Positions 32,953 through 44,560 are shown, counted from the stretch's first letter. The stretch is 64,000 nt of DNA from Liopterus haemorrhoidalis (GCA_963971575.1 OZ020611.1:26519279-26583278), one strand, 5' to 3'. The notes: a model not told the origin generated them from the letters alone. A program made the numbers and translations.

Positions 32953-33516
32953 TAGACCGGGAGAACAGTTTTTGGTCTCCGATTTCATACAGCATGCCTT
33001 TTGGAGGAGAGAATGTTTACCCTGTGACAACAAAAAAGGGATGGTACTAAACCCCTGCACGCTTTCTGGTCATAGGGAAAATTGCATTTCCACTTAAACA
33101 CAAAATTTTTGTGCTTTTCTCTGATTTAATATTGCTTGCCCTTTTGTCAAAAGAAAGTTATAACAAATTTAAAGTCTTTTAAATATATGCATGCGATTCG
33201 GAGGGTCCCAAAGGGCTCAAACGGTCATGTGATCTTGTAATAAAAAAATATGATTTTCCGCGTTTTCATACAGCATGCCTATAATTAAAAGACTTTAAAT
33301 TTGTTATAACTTTCTTTTGATAAAAGGGCAAGCAATATTAAATCAGAGAAAGACACAAAAATTTTGTGCAAATGAAAATGCAACTTTCCCTATGACCGGA
33401 AAGCATGCAGGGGTTTAGTACCATCCTTTTTTTGTTGTCACAGGGTAAATATTCTCTCCTCCAAAAGGCATGCTGTATGAAATCTGAGACCAAAAATGTC
33501 ATGAGCTCCCGGTCTA
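32953..33516. mobile_element. Foldback element, ~235 bp arms
   Basis: The left arm starts TAGACCGGGAGAACAGTTTT and the right arm ends CATGAGCTCCCGGTCTA. Both carry GGCATGCTGTATGAAATC or its complement, and GTTATAACAAATTTAAAGTC or its complement at their inner ends (about 33187 and 33284). TTA flanks both ends (32950-32952, 33517-33519), suggesting a 3 bp duplication. Non-coding. Confidence 0.85.
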
Positions 33517-33519
33517 TTA

Positions 33520-34455
33520 TAACGTCACTCATGTGTCTGTCTGGTAGAAATTGTAGCCAAACGGCTGAACACAGAAAGTTGAAATTTGGCATACTTGTAC
33601 AACATTTTGACCCAGAAATAGGAAAACTATAGAGAGTTCAAAAAAATACAGCGCGGGATAGATATAAACAAATATGTATTTAATTAAAAAATAACTTTTT
33701 TTTTAAATTTTGAGTGGCATACCAAATGAAACCTTTTAATGCATGGAACAACAAACAAATTTTTATTTTTTAAAAATCAATTTATTCATTAGATTTTTGC
33801 CAAAAATGTGTCAAAAAACATTTGTCCTCCACCCTCTATCTCTCAAAGGGATTGATCTAAAAATCTAAAAAAAAATCTCCGTAATGAACACCGATATAGT
33901 TCAACAGGAATTTTTTATCAGATACATTTTTCGTAAAATTTTTTTTGTTTATGTTGTTAAAAAAAAAATATTTTTTTAAAATTTATTGTGTGGTATAAAA
34001 AGAAAGCTCTTAAGACGTAGATTACGGCACGACAGTTTTTTTAAATTCGTTTCTTTTAACACGAATTTAGTCAAAAAGGTGCAAAAGTTCTGGTCTCGCA
34101 CCCTTTTACAAAAAAGGGTTAAACTAAAAACCTGAAAAAAAAATATAGGTAATGTACATTGATTTGAACTGAAAACGTACGAGAAGAATTTTTGATCAGA
34201 TTGCGGTTTTGAAAAATATGGCAGTTTTGTGTTTTTGACAAAGTTAATTATTTTTATGGCTTTAATTAATCGTGGCTAAATTATGGCTAATATTGTTATG
34301 GATTTTTTGTATTTATAGCTTAGATACTGCGATAGTGCTAAGCAAAATATATTTAAAAAAAATTAAATAGTTGCGAACCGAGTTACACACCACACCACAC
34401 TACACTCAACACTTCAGTTCAGTTATGAGTTCAGGAGTGTTCAGTTATTTTATTA
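33520..34455 (+). repeat. Family A repeat
   Basis: GTAGAAATTGTAGCCAAACG, AAGTTGAAATTTGGCATACT and GAAAACGTACGAGAAGAATT follow in the same order as the 32 kb copy, ending again at ACACCACACCACACTACACT. The DD41D copy 2 is inserted at its right end. Confidence 0.8.
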
Positions 34456-34457
34456 TA

Positions 34458-35356
34458 CAAGGTGTCTCAAAAGAAATTTTATATTTATTTAGCTTACTGC
34501 GTTAACGCAACGTATCCGAGAGGCGCGGGGGTTATGTCAATCGGTAGCCTGGCTCTTGGGAATTGAGTCGCTATGGAGCATTTCTCGGGAGCAGACCACG
34601 CGTTATGCGTGCGAGAGTTTTACAAAAACGGTGATTCGGCGACTGTAGCGCGTAGAAAATTCTGCAGTATTCGAGGTTTTTGCCACTTAAATGATGCGCC
34701 AAGCATTCCTCTCATTCGACATTGGGTTAAAAAGTTTGAAGAGACTGGTACAACGTTGGATAAATCAAAATCCGGGCGACCTAGGTCATCAAGAACGGTA
34801 GAAAACGTGGAGAATGTTAATCAGTCTGTTCGTGACGACCCGAACCTTTCAATTCGGAAGCGCGCAAGTGCTTTAAATGTGCATAGATCATCATTACATC
34901 GCATTATGCACAAAGACCTAAAGCTGCACCCCTACAAAATTCAATTGGTGCAAGAATTAAAGCCCCAAGATGCCAGTCAGAGGCTTAATATCGTAAATCA
35001 GGTGATTGAGCGATTTTCAACGTTTACCAACATTTTGTTTTCGGATGAAGCTCATTTTCATCTTAATGGCCACGTAAATAAGCAGAACTGCCGCTACTGG
35101 AGTGCAACGAATCCGAAACGCAAACATCAGAAACCCCTACATTCGCCTAAAGTGACCGTATGGGCTGCGATGTCGGCGCGAGGAATTATCGGCCCTTACT
35201 TTTTTGAAGACGAAAGGGGGCGTGCAGTTACAGTGAATTCAGAGCGTTATGTGGAGATGTTAGACAACTTCTTGGTACCTGAACTGCAAAACTTTCCTGG
35301 CTATAACCAAAGAACATGGTTCCAGGAACCATGGAACAGGACGGAGCAACTTCACA
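34458..35356 (+). mobile_element. DD41D transposon copy 2, 3' truncated
   Basis: The left end CAAGGTGTCTCAAAAGAAAT is preceded by TA at 34456-34457. Homology to copy 1 stops after TTCACA at 35356, and no right terminal repeat follows. Confidence 0.92.
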
Positions 35357-35382
35357 TTAGATATTTGTATTTTAAATATTAA
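34573..35382 (+). pseudogene. DD41D transposase, truncated after the first catalytic Asp
   Basis: It matches copy 1 nearly perfectly from MEHFSGADHA (residue 2-10 substitutions only) through the HTH domains, GRPR and D158 (FSDEAHFHLNG) to TWFQ at residue 251. An 11 bp insertion (35325-35335) then shifts the frame, and the catalytic QQDGATSH block is out of frame. The element itself ends within 30 bp. It encodes at most a DNA-binding domain plus part of the catalytic fold. Confidence 0.93.
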
Positions 35383-35818
35383 AGAGGAATAAATCATTTG
35401 TAGTAATAAAATACTTATAAATAAAATATAACATTGCTAATAGTAAAAATACGTTTCTGAAATTGAAAAAAATTAAGCCATTTATCAATATATTTCTTAT
35501 TAATATAATGAAGTCAAATACGAAGCAAATGCAGAAAAAAACGCTGGGATTTTCGTCAAATAACGAAGACAAGTGATTTTAAAAAACTGTTGATTTTGAT
35601 GTGATTATAGAACAAATACTGTCCTAGACATCTAGTATTCTGTTGACTTTTTACATTTATTAAAAACCTACAAAACCTTGAAATGTGTGAAAATTCACAC
35701 GTCACATCAATTTTTTTAAAGTAAAATAAAATTTAATAATATTGTAATATAATCAGAAATGTGATATCGTGCAAAAAGTGAGAAAAAATACAAGACTCAG
35801 CAAATTATTTCTTGGTAT
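35383..35818. repeat. AT-rich sequence with family D copy
   Basis: 35576-35715 is family D (AAAACTGTTGATTTTGATGT to TGTGAAAATTCACACGTCAC). The rest is unassigned A/T-rich sequence. Confidence 0.5.
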
Positions 35819-36212
35819 CTATACTCTATCTCAGAAAGACTGATAGTAATAAATCTTTTTCTCAGGCAGTTACCAGTGGCGTGCACATTTTAAACACGTT
35901 TAAATTGGTTTTGTGTATTTCTATATTACTATTTATCATTTTATTAAACGCACGCCTGTGACCATATTTATCATATCATTAAAGGCACCCCTGTGACCAT
36001 ATTTTTCTTCAAAATTTTAGGGTAACATTTTTATGATCTATTGTGTTTAACCCTAGTTCGTATTCCCATATAATATGTGCTGCACACTCGGTTTTTTTTA
36101 ACAATATTTCGTTTCGAACTATTCATATTTTGTGGGCCGCTTCTGTGTGAAAAAACAATAACTTTTTACAAATAATAAATTTTATTACTATCAGTCTTTC
36201 TGAGATAGATTA
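35819..36212. mobile_element. Family H MITE, copy 2
   Basis: Left end TACTCTATCTCAGAAAGACT and right end (minus strand) TAATCTATCTCAGAAAGACT. The interior is shared with 23528-23881, but with an added piece near 35862 containing CCAGTGGCGTGCAC. Confidence 0.75.
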
Positions 36213-36989
36213 TAAGTCATTTATCAATAGACATCTATTATTCTGTGGGCTAATTACACTTATTAAATACCTACAAAACCTTGAAATATGTGAAAATTCA
36301 TACTTCACATCAATTTTTTTAAAGTAACGTAGACCAATTCGCAGTATACCCTCCTGCAAATCATTCCCGTACCTCCAGGGGTACACATACTACACATTAG
36401 GAAATACTGTACTAAAAATTATAAACATAAAATTTAATCGTATCAGTGGTATTTATGAAAGTCATCATGTAATGAAATTTAACAAGTACAGTTGACATAG
36501 ATAACAGGTGGAAGCACCAAGCTCCATTAATATTCTGAATGATCATACATGCCATGTTGACCTTTGTATGTCAACTGTGATCCTCTCAATCAGAGCTGAT
36601 GAACCGGTGCTGACGTACCGCTACTTGTGTTCCCTGCTTACTGCTGTCAAATGCCTGATGTTACCCGGAACAGCCTGTTAGCTTACACATCAAATGTCAA
36701 TAGAGCAGAAAAAGGACTGGCCCGTCTTTAACAATCTTAACTTAATAGGAAGTGATTCACTAAGGATGAGGTAATGGAGAAGATTAGATTGAAATGAAAC
36801 GCTGCGCACTTTTTCTCCTTTGTAGATTTTGCAAGAAAATAATGGGAATAGTTGGAAAGAAATGGGACACAACAGGATGCATTGTTTTAACATTAACATT
36901 AAGAAATTGTTATATAATATTTAATAAATAATTGTTGAAAACATTGTAAATTTGCACCATTTTTATTTAATAACTGCTTACTAGTTTCG
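36213..36989. other. Family D fragment, then no recognised feature
   Basis: 36225-36320 is family D. 36330-36990 has mixed composition with no coding motif; short minus-strand frames near 36690-37120 have no recognised domain. Confidence 0.4.
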
Positions 36990-36997
36990 GCTTTCAC

Positions 36998-37945
36998 CAG
37001 TGGCGGCACTAGACCTCCCCCCCGAATTATCCTGGCCCTCAGTTGACTCCCCCTGAAATGCTTGGAGAAAAATTTATTAGGCTCGCAGCAAGGACTTTTT
37101 TTATTTTTGTAGGTCATCACCTGTGTTTTACAAGTGACAACCTTTTTGTTTTTTAGGTCATCACTTGTATTTTAGAAGTGAGGACCTGTTTTTTTAGGTC
37201 ATCACTTGCATTTTAGAAATGAGGACCATTTTTTTTGTCATCACTTGAATTATCTTTTATTTTCATGTGTATTAATAACGATAAAAAAATTAGCTGTGGC
37301 AACCACAGGACCGACCGCCAGCATAAAGTACTTGTATAAGATACATTGTAGCAGCAGAGTAGAAATAACTTGGCCTAATATTTTCTAACAGAGATATTAT
37401 TTATCATGACCATGGAAACCTTACATATAAGTATGAAAAAAGAGATATATAGAAAAAATTTCGAAACATTATTCAAATTTTTTTTGTTTTATAAAAAAAT
37501 GTCTCAAATAAATTTGTTAGTTATTGCTTTTGTAGCAACTTTTGTTAAATAATTTTTTTCGATATATTTCTCTATTGTGAAATATTCGCAAATATCTTAA
37601 TACCGACACGAGTAAACTCCCATTTCTGGTTAACCGATTTTTATCAGAAGTTGATCAACTCGTGCCATTGTTGCTATGCACGTGTACACGGACTGACAGA
37701 CAGACCGACAGACCGACAGACAGACAGACAGAGCGACATACATTATTCTAAAAATAGTCATAACGTTATGTAGGGACCTCAATTCGTTCGAGATCCATCG
37801 AAACTTGAAATGTGAAATTCGGTATGATCACAATCCCTTTCTTATATATGTTAGCGGTCGCTAAAAATGAAAAAATGATGCCCTTCTCAAATATTTCCTA
37901 CCCCCCCCCCCCACCCCGCGATTATAAGAGCTAGCGCCGCCTCTG
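36998..37945. mobile_element. hAT family C element with nested family B
   Basis: Left end CAGTGGCGGCACTAGACCTC and right end GCTAGCGCCGCCTCTG. Flanks GCTTTCAC and GCTTTCGT agree at 6 of 8. TTTTAGGTCATCACTTG is repeated in the left half. A minus-strand family B repeat occupies about 37298-37865. Confidence 0.75.
37298..37865 (-). repeat. Family B repeat (minus)
   Basis: AGCTGTGGCAACCACAGGAC, CATGACCATGGAAACCTTAC, GTTGATCAACTCGTGCCATT and a short ACAG tract appear in reverse order relative to 21766-22455, ending at TTAGCGGTCGC. Confidence 0.75.
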
Positions 37946-37953
37946 GCTTTCGT

Positions 37954-38315
37954 CATTTTCAAAGCAATAAAATAAAGTACCAACATTACAACTTAAATAG
38001 TATTTACAGTAAGAATTATTTAATAATTAATCCTATGATAGGGGAGGTAAACAAGTCGGTCATCTCGTTAAGGGTTTTTCTTAGTTTGGTCAATTGCTTT
38101 ATCTCGTGCGTCTCCAATAAATTGAGAGGGTCTACATTTGCTGAACGTCTGAACTCAGAAAGTTAGAAAAACATTCTTCAAACTTCAAGCCAGATGTCAT
38201 TCATTCACAACCCAAATGCCTTAAATTAAAATTATTGAGTACCTATATTGAGAAACACGGCAGATTAACATTTGGCAGCAAAAATATATTACCAAGTACA
38301 ATAACTAATAATAAT
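37954..38315. other. No gene recognised
   Basis: AT-rich sequence without motifs that I can support. Confidence 0.4.
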
Positions 38316-38544
38316 TAGGTGTACCGGAAAGTTTTTTCGTTTTTATTATCAGTGTTGTATGCGAACTAGTCACAACTTATTCGCTGAATTAAACAGACGT
38401 CTTTTGCGTTTTGATTAAACTCTGTAATCTTGAGTACCTAATTATTGTTTTCGTTTCATTTTAAATCTTTGCATTTTAATATGGCGGAAGAATTTTCATC
38501 AAAACATTTTTTATGCTGTTTAATGTTGTATGAGTACCATACAA

Positions 38545-39105
38545 ACCAGTGGCGAAGGGAAACCTCCGCTAGACTTGCCCTCCCATAAAAAAAATATTTA
38601 AAAAAAAAGTAAATTAAAAAAAAAAAAAAATTTAAATATTTATATAAATTTTCAGAAATACATCAAATTATGTTCTATACAAATTTTTGTCCAAGGCTTG
38701 CTTTACTAGTTACGAATTAATTATCATGATCATGGAAACATTACATATAAGTATGAAAAAATTGAGACTAAAGAAAATTTTAAATAATTTTACAAAAATT
38801 TTTCGAAATTTTTCGTTTTATCAAAAAACGTCTCAAATAAAAGTTATTAGTTATTGCATTTATAGTAACTTTTGTGCAATAAATTTTTTCGAAATATGTT
38901 TCTGTTGCTAAATATTTGCAAAAATCTTAAAATCGACACGAGTAAACTCCCATTTTTAGTCAACCGATTTTCATAAAAAACAATAGGGTTCTTCCCATTT
39001 AATAGGAGAATTTTTTAGTACCAGAACGAACTCTTTAAGTTAAACCGTTTTTGAGTTATCGTGTATACACACAGACACACAGACACACAGACACACAGAC
39101 ACACA

Positions 39106-39144
<39 letters not shown>

Positions 39145-39270
39145 GGACGGCACTTCGAAAATAGGTTTTTTGGATTCCCTGGACCATGAAACGTGGTCAT
39201 CCGTCAAAATCTCGACATCGAAAATTTTCGCGATTACAATACTTGCTCCTTATATATTAAGGTCGGGCAA
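38545..39270 (-). repeat. Family B variant (B2) with CA tract
   Basis: Starts near CCAGTGGCGAAGGGAAACCT and TAGACTTGCCCTCCCATAAA. It includes CATGATCATGGAAACATTAC, AAAAAACGTCTCAAATAAAA and AAAATCGACACGAGTAAAC, then ends around AAGGTCGGGCAAG. Paralogous to 58466-59640. Confidence 0.65.
39066..39141 (+). repeat. (CACAGA/CA)n microsatellite
   Basis: Cacacagaca units passing into a pure CA run, within the B2 repeat. Confidence 0.95.
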
Positions 39271-39535
39271 GTAAAAATTCTGCTGCAGTTGCTACATAAA
39301 ACATTTGCAGTGTTTATGGTGATAAACTAAGTGTACGCACATGTCAACAGTGGTTTAAAAAATTTAAATCAGGAAATTTATGCTTGGATGATGAACTTCG
39401 ATCTGGAAAGCCCTATAAAGGAATAATTTATTATGAGATGTTAAAACCGGGGCAAAGTGTTAATTCTGATCTCTAGTGTGAACAATTGGATCGACTGAAT
39501 CAGAACTTGACCAGAAATCGGCCAGAAATTATGTA

Positions 39536-41321
39536 GTACAGGAAATGAAGCTCAAAAAATGACAAAACCTCGCAATTTTTTCGTCCAGCATCGATTTGGA
39601 TAAAAATTTGGAATTAGGTTCATTTCACCCTCTAGTTCATTTTCTACATTGTGCCGTTGTACGCTTTTTGTTTTTTAAAGGTGAAAACTACCCCTAATTG
39701 TAAAAAATTATAAAATAACATTTTAAACCTTAATATGGGTAAAATTTGGTTTGCATTAGCTAAATATGGATCGTTTTATGCTTTAGAATACAATTTCATA
39801 ATGTTTCAACCCTTAAAAATCAACCCTTGTTGGATTAAAAAATGATTTCATCTTGCATTGATTTGCACCAAAATTTGAAATTAGGTTCGTCTCACCCTCT
39901 ACTTCAAATTTTATATCATGCTAATGGGCACTGTTTATTTTTTAAGGGTGAAAACTACCCCTAATTGTCTAAAATTATAAAATAACGTTGTAAACCTTAA
40001 GATGGGTAAAATTTGGTTTGGATTAGTTGAGTAATGATTGTTTCATGCTTTGGAATACAATTTATAATGTTTCAACTTTTAAAAACCTACCCTTGTTAGA
40101 GCTTGATATAAAAAAAATCGCTCCGAACCGTGCTATTCCAATGTTTCGAAAAAAAATTTATTGGTTTTTTAAACATAGCTCCTTCATTTTTAATGATAGA
40201 AAGTTTTTTCAAAAACGATTTTGTAGGACTTTTCAAGAGCTATAAGACTATGTAAATTGAATTCCTTAAGATCCCTTAGTTTTTAAATGGGGTGAGTTTG
40301 AAGGGCTCGAATAAGGTGGTGTTCGCTTGTAAATAGATGTTTTAAACGGCTATATCTCGCCAAATATTCAATGTACAGGAAATATATGCACAGGAAAATT
40401 TAAGTAATTAAAAAAGCTACAATTTAGTGCTCTATCATTTTTTTCGTATCTCCAGTAATTTCGGAGATATTTTGAAGAAAAGGGTGAAAAATACGAAATC
40501 GCAAAAAATCGTTTTTTCTTTAAACTCCAATTTTTCTAAAATTAGGCATTTTAAATTGGTCAAACTTCTTGGGTGTACTGAAAATACATATATAAAGAGA
40601 ACCACAGAAGGGTGAGGATCAATTTTAATTAGGGGGGTAAATAGGGGGTTGTTTTCACTGATTTTTTCGTTGAAAAAAGTAGGTACCGACCTTATTTTGA
40701 TCATAAGTCGCTTAATTTTTATGCTAGAGACTTTTTTTTCTTTTTGTTTGAAAGGTCTAATCAAATACTTTAAAAAATATTCAATGAGTTTCCTCGAAAA
40801 ATGCAAATTTTTCCTGTTATTTGACTTTGAATCTTTCAAATTACGCATTTGGCGAAAAAAACTTAACCATTAACATGCCCTATCTCGGTTCGTATTAATC
40901 GTAAAAAAATAATAAAAAAATTATTTGTTTGTTTTTTTAAAAGCTACAATTTTGCTTTCTACAGTTTTTTTGATAAAATGCATATTTTTCGAGTTATTCG
41001 TAAAAAACTTTTTAAAAACATCGATTTTTCGTCGAAAAATTGTTACTTTCAACCGCGAATAACTCAAAAAATATTAGTTTTACGAAGAAAACGTAAAGAA
41101 CATTTATTTCTTCGAATTACTTTTGCCATCAATTCCTATAGTTAAAATGTAGTAAAAAATTTCCACCCCCGAGATGGGGTGGCAACCACCCCCAAGGTTT
41201 TAGCGTACACCGGCATGATGTAGAAAATGATCCTTGGGCTATTCCCTACCTTTTGTGAAAATTTCACGTAATTCCATGCTGGACGAAAAAATTGCGAGCC
41301 AAAATGCTTCATTTCCTGTAC
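39536..41321 (-). mobile_element. Element G copy 2: 1.79 kb, inserted in the mariner
   Basis: Ends GTACAGGAAATGAAGC and GCTTCATTTCCTGTAC are flanked by TA at 39534-39535 and 41322-41323. The interior is the reverse complement of 16963-18918, with an internal length difference of about 170 bp. No coding homology. Confidence 0.85.
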
Positions 41322-41650
41322 TAATGGATAGAAGAGGAGTTATTCTTCATTCATCAAAAAAAACACGTGAAAAATTGTCCGAGCTTGATTGGGAGATTCT
41401 AACACACCCACCCTACTCACCAGACATTTCACCCTCCGAATATTAATTATTTCGGTCACTGGAACACTTTTTAAGAAACAAGACATTTGGAGATATGAAC
41501 CATGTTAAAATGAGCCTTGAAAAGTCTCATAACAGTTTTTTATACAATTAAAAATATCCTATTAGATAGATCAAAATTCGCTGCTAATTTTGATGCATAA
41601 ATTGTTGATAATTTTATATCAAATTGTTAGTTTTGTATAAGAAAATATAC

Positions 41651-42087
41651 GGTTGTGCGCCCCCTTAAGAGGAAATTCATGCTACACTTTTTGCTTTTGT
41701 GATTGGAAAAAGGCATAGTAGTAGTTCTCAAAGCTCGATACAAGTATCAGGATATCATAAGTTAAATCTAAACAAGGATAGCTGATGCGTTGATAAATAC
41801 AACTGCCAGTCATTAAATTTTGCATCTAAAATTTTCTGTTTTCTACCAGGGCAACATAAACCCCGAGAGGCTGCACTAAAAATCTCTTCAGAATTAAATT
41901 TAAGGCGAAAGCGAAATATTTCTTGAACGGTACGTATAACCTCTACAGATTTTAAGTTTCTTATACAAAACTAACAATCTGAATAAAATCTATATATCAA
42001 AATTTGCTACATTTTTAATCTGAGAGGATATTATTGATTGTAGAAAAAATTGTTGTTAAAATGTTTGATATACCTGATGATACTAGA
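41651..42087. other. Probable inverted mariner 3' fragment and unassigned sequence
   Basis: 41955-42055 on the minus strand (GCAAATTTTGATATATAGAT, GATTGTTAGTTTTGTATAAG) matches the mariner 3' end at 41570-41645 in opposite orientation. The interval between them is unrecognised. Confidence 0.45.
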
Positions 42088-42138
42088 AAAATTGATGTGA
42101 AGTGTGAATTTTCACACATTTCAAAGTTTTGTAGGTAT
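42088..42138 (-). repeat. Family D fragment
   Basis: AATTGATGTGAAGTGTGAAT, then TTTCACACATTTCAAAG, leading into GTAGGTATTTAA where the next mariner begins. Confidence 0.7.
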
Positions 42139-43587
42139 TTAATAATGCTTTTCCAAATATTCGCCTTTAAGATTTATATACTTTTGCATGCGTTCTAACC
42201 AATTCTCGAAATATTTTTTCCACTCTGAAGTTGGTATCTCAAAAACATGGTTTTCGTGATTTTCATCACCTCAAGAACTGTTGAAGCTTCTTGAGGTGAT
42301 GAAAATCACTCTCCACGCATTTTTTGTTTGACATTGGCGAACAAAAAAGTCGTTAGGGGATAAATCAGGTGAATTCGGGTAATGAGACATTAATTCGATG
42401 TTTTTCTCTTTCAAATAATCAATTGTTTGACGTGCTGTATGGGAGCTTGCATTGTCATGATGAAGAATGATGCGACGTTTTTGGTTGTTTTTCCTGATTT
42501 TGTCGATGACTTCTGGCAAACAAATTGTTGTATACAATTCAGCATTAACTGTTCTCCAATTTTCTAGAGCAGGGATGAGCAACTCGCGGCCCGGAGTACT
42601 TTTTCGTGCGGCCCGTCAAAGCTTTTGTCTGTCAAATTTCAAAAATGGCCATTAAATTACAGAAGATACATATATATTTTAAAGCATAAATAAGAGCAAT
42701 ATAGAGCAATTGGTTGCAAAGAAGCAATGCCAAACTTCTCATTAAAATTTGTTTATGATTTTTTCCCCATAATAATTATCTTTGACTGTTTTTTTATACC
42801 TAGCAATTCTATTATATGTTTTATTTGTGTATTTTTTTAAAAATAATTTTGTTATTTTGTTAATAAATAGATAATTTGTGTTTATCATCTTGTGTTCATA
42901 TTTTAATAAATTTCGTATGCGGCCCGCAGGAAATTTTTAAATTTCTAGTTGGCCCGTAGTAAAAAAAGGTTGCTCATCCCTGCTCTAGAGGATTGGTTGC
43001 GACATGTCCAGTACAACCGAACAAACAAGCGTTCATTTTATTGGAAGTGCTTCGTGAACGAACAACTTTTGTGGGTTTCGGTTCATCTTGGAAGACCCAA
43101 ACAGTGGATTGTTACTTAGTTTCCGGTTCATATAAATAAATCCAAGTTTTGTCACCTATAACGAGGTTGTATACGGATTTTGCAGTGCCTATGTTGAATT
43201 TTTTTAGCATTCACTTATACCAATCAACACAAGCCTTCTTTTGAGCTTCGGTCAAATTATACGGAATCCATCGGGAACAGATCTTTTTCACAGTTATATG
43301 TTCATGCAAAATCGAATGTGTTGCAGTCTGCGATATGCCAAAGGGTGCCTCTATCTCACGGTAAGTCACACGCCGATTTTCTTCAATCATTTTGCACATA
43401 GCATCGATGTTTTTTTGATTAACAAACGATTTTGGTCGACCTTCACGAGATTCATAACTGACGAACGCACGACCACGACGAAATTCTGCAAACTAATTTC
43501 TGATGGTGCTTCATTACCAAAAGTTGAACGAAGCGAATCTATACATTGTTGTTCAGTTAGGCCTTTACTAAAATCGTAAAAAATCAT
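42139..43587 (-). pseudogene. Mariner transposase relic (DD34D), split by a hAT MITE
   Basis: Minus strand from 43587: MIFYDFSKGLTEQQCIDSLR, then EAPSE, MIEENRRVTYREIEAPFGIS, VKKICSRWIPYNLTEAQKKA and, after several frameshifts and the nested MITE, NWRTVNAELYTTICLPEVID. The catalytic block HHDNASSHTARQ and SPDLSPNDFF follow, with 34 residues between the last two Asp residues. The frame ends SEWKKYFENWLERMQKYINL and EKHY at 42139-42141. It matches a common insect mariner type. Multiple frameshifts and an internal rearrangement near 42260-42300 make it non-functional. Confidence 0.85.
42570..42982. mobile_element. hAT MITE, 413 bp, inside the mariner
   Basis: Ends CAGGGATGAGCAACTCGCGG and (minus strand) CAGGGATGAGCAACCTTTTT. 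Flanks TTCTAGAG (42562-42569) and CTCTAGAG (42983-42990) differ by one base. GCGGCCCG words occur near both ends. Non-coding. Confidence 0.88.
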
Positions 43588-43784
43588 CCAAAGAAACCTT
43601 TCACAAGTAATATCAATTTTTTCACAAACTTGTGTTTTTAAGCGCTCACTGTCAACAAACTACTCGGTCAATTTTTAAGTTGCCACTGATTTCACAATAT
43701 CAAATGTCAGATTTTACGAATATAGTAATGACACATTTCAATATTGCCATCTAGTGGGCGTTTGTAAAACCATAACCCTCGTAA

Positions 43785-44557
43785 AGCGTGTTCTACATTA
43801 TACTTTATTCGTCCATTTTCTAAACTTTTTTCTTTGAACTAGAAGTTGTCAAAGTTTTAATACAATTTATTTTTCAATTTTGGTAGAAAATGAAATTCTT
43901 ACACGTGTTTCAGTTCATTTAAAGTACCAACATAAATATATAATTCTTATCTTGTCAAGTGTTTATAACCTAGCTATCAGATTTGTAAAATTACTGATTT
44001 ACGTACAAAACACAATTTATATATTCACCTATTCAAACCAATGATCAACAAAACACTATTAAACACGTGGTAATACAAAATATTTACAAGCGTAATTTTA
44101 ATGTTGATACTGTTGTTAAACTTGAAAATATTTTCAAGAAAAGTTTGTCCAAATCTAGTTTTGAATAAAGTTGACCTTGACTACATAAAGTGTTCTACAC
44201 TGTACAATTTCACTGATTTATTTCTAGTACAAGTTCTAGTCAAAGAAATAAGTATGAAAATTTTACGAGAATTGTATTCGCGACTGAAACTAACGTTGGC
44301 GGCGCTGCGTACAACAGCTGATGGCGGACGAGAAGCGTATATGTCAGAAGTTTTTTCTTAATATTTATCTGTTCAAACAATATTTCGGCAAAAAACACTG
44401 TATTTAAGTCACTATATTTTAAAATACTTCTTAATTCACATAAACTGCAGCACAACACGCTTCAAATATTATCCAAATATACGCTTCTGTTTAATTTAGC
44501 CAGTCACCACCAGATGTCTCACTATTATTTGCAGTCGCGAATAATGCAGAACACGCT
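43785..44557 (-). mobile_element. Harbinger-like MITE (AGCGTGTTCT family), copy 2
   Basis: Left end AGCGTGTTCTACATTATACT and right end (minus strand) AGCGTGTTCTGCATTATTCG are flanked by TAA at 43782-43784 and 44558-44560. The first ~500 bp matches copy 1 in reverse. The additional 44280-44540 segment (GTTGGCGGCGCTGCG and TGCAGCACAACACGC) is unique to this copy. Confidence 0.8.
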
Positions 44558-44560
44558 TAA

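Larger units (their letters stand above)
38481..41560 (+). pseudogene. Mariner transposase relic in three pieces
   Basis: It begins MAEEFSSKHFLCCLMLYEY. After the first insertion it continues SVRTCQQWFKKFKSGNLCLD and DELRSGKPYKG (HTH and GKP linker), then jumps to IIYYEMLKPGQSVNSDL, so the first catalytic block is deleted. After element G it resumes with MDRRGVILHSSKKTREKLSE, where the expected HHDNA segment is lost. It ends with LTHPPYSPDISPSEY, in which the last catalytic Asp is Glu. It is a long-dead copy. Confidence 0.75.
38318..41650 (+). mobile_element. Mariner relic carrying two large insertions
   Basis: GGTGTACCGGAAAGTTTTTT after TA (38316-38317) is the left terminus. Transposase pieces lie at 38481-38535, about 39275-39530 and 41325-41560. 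Between them sit a family B variant (38545-39270) and element G (39536-41321). The right terminus is not recognised. Confidence 0.7.

Noticed and set aside
41234..41446. 70-codon frame ending in mariner-like SPDISPSEY
   Set aside because: A chance fusion of element G terminal sequence to a mariner transposase fragment across the insertion boundary.
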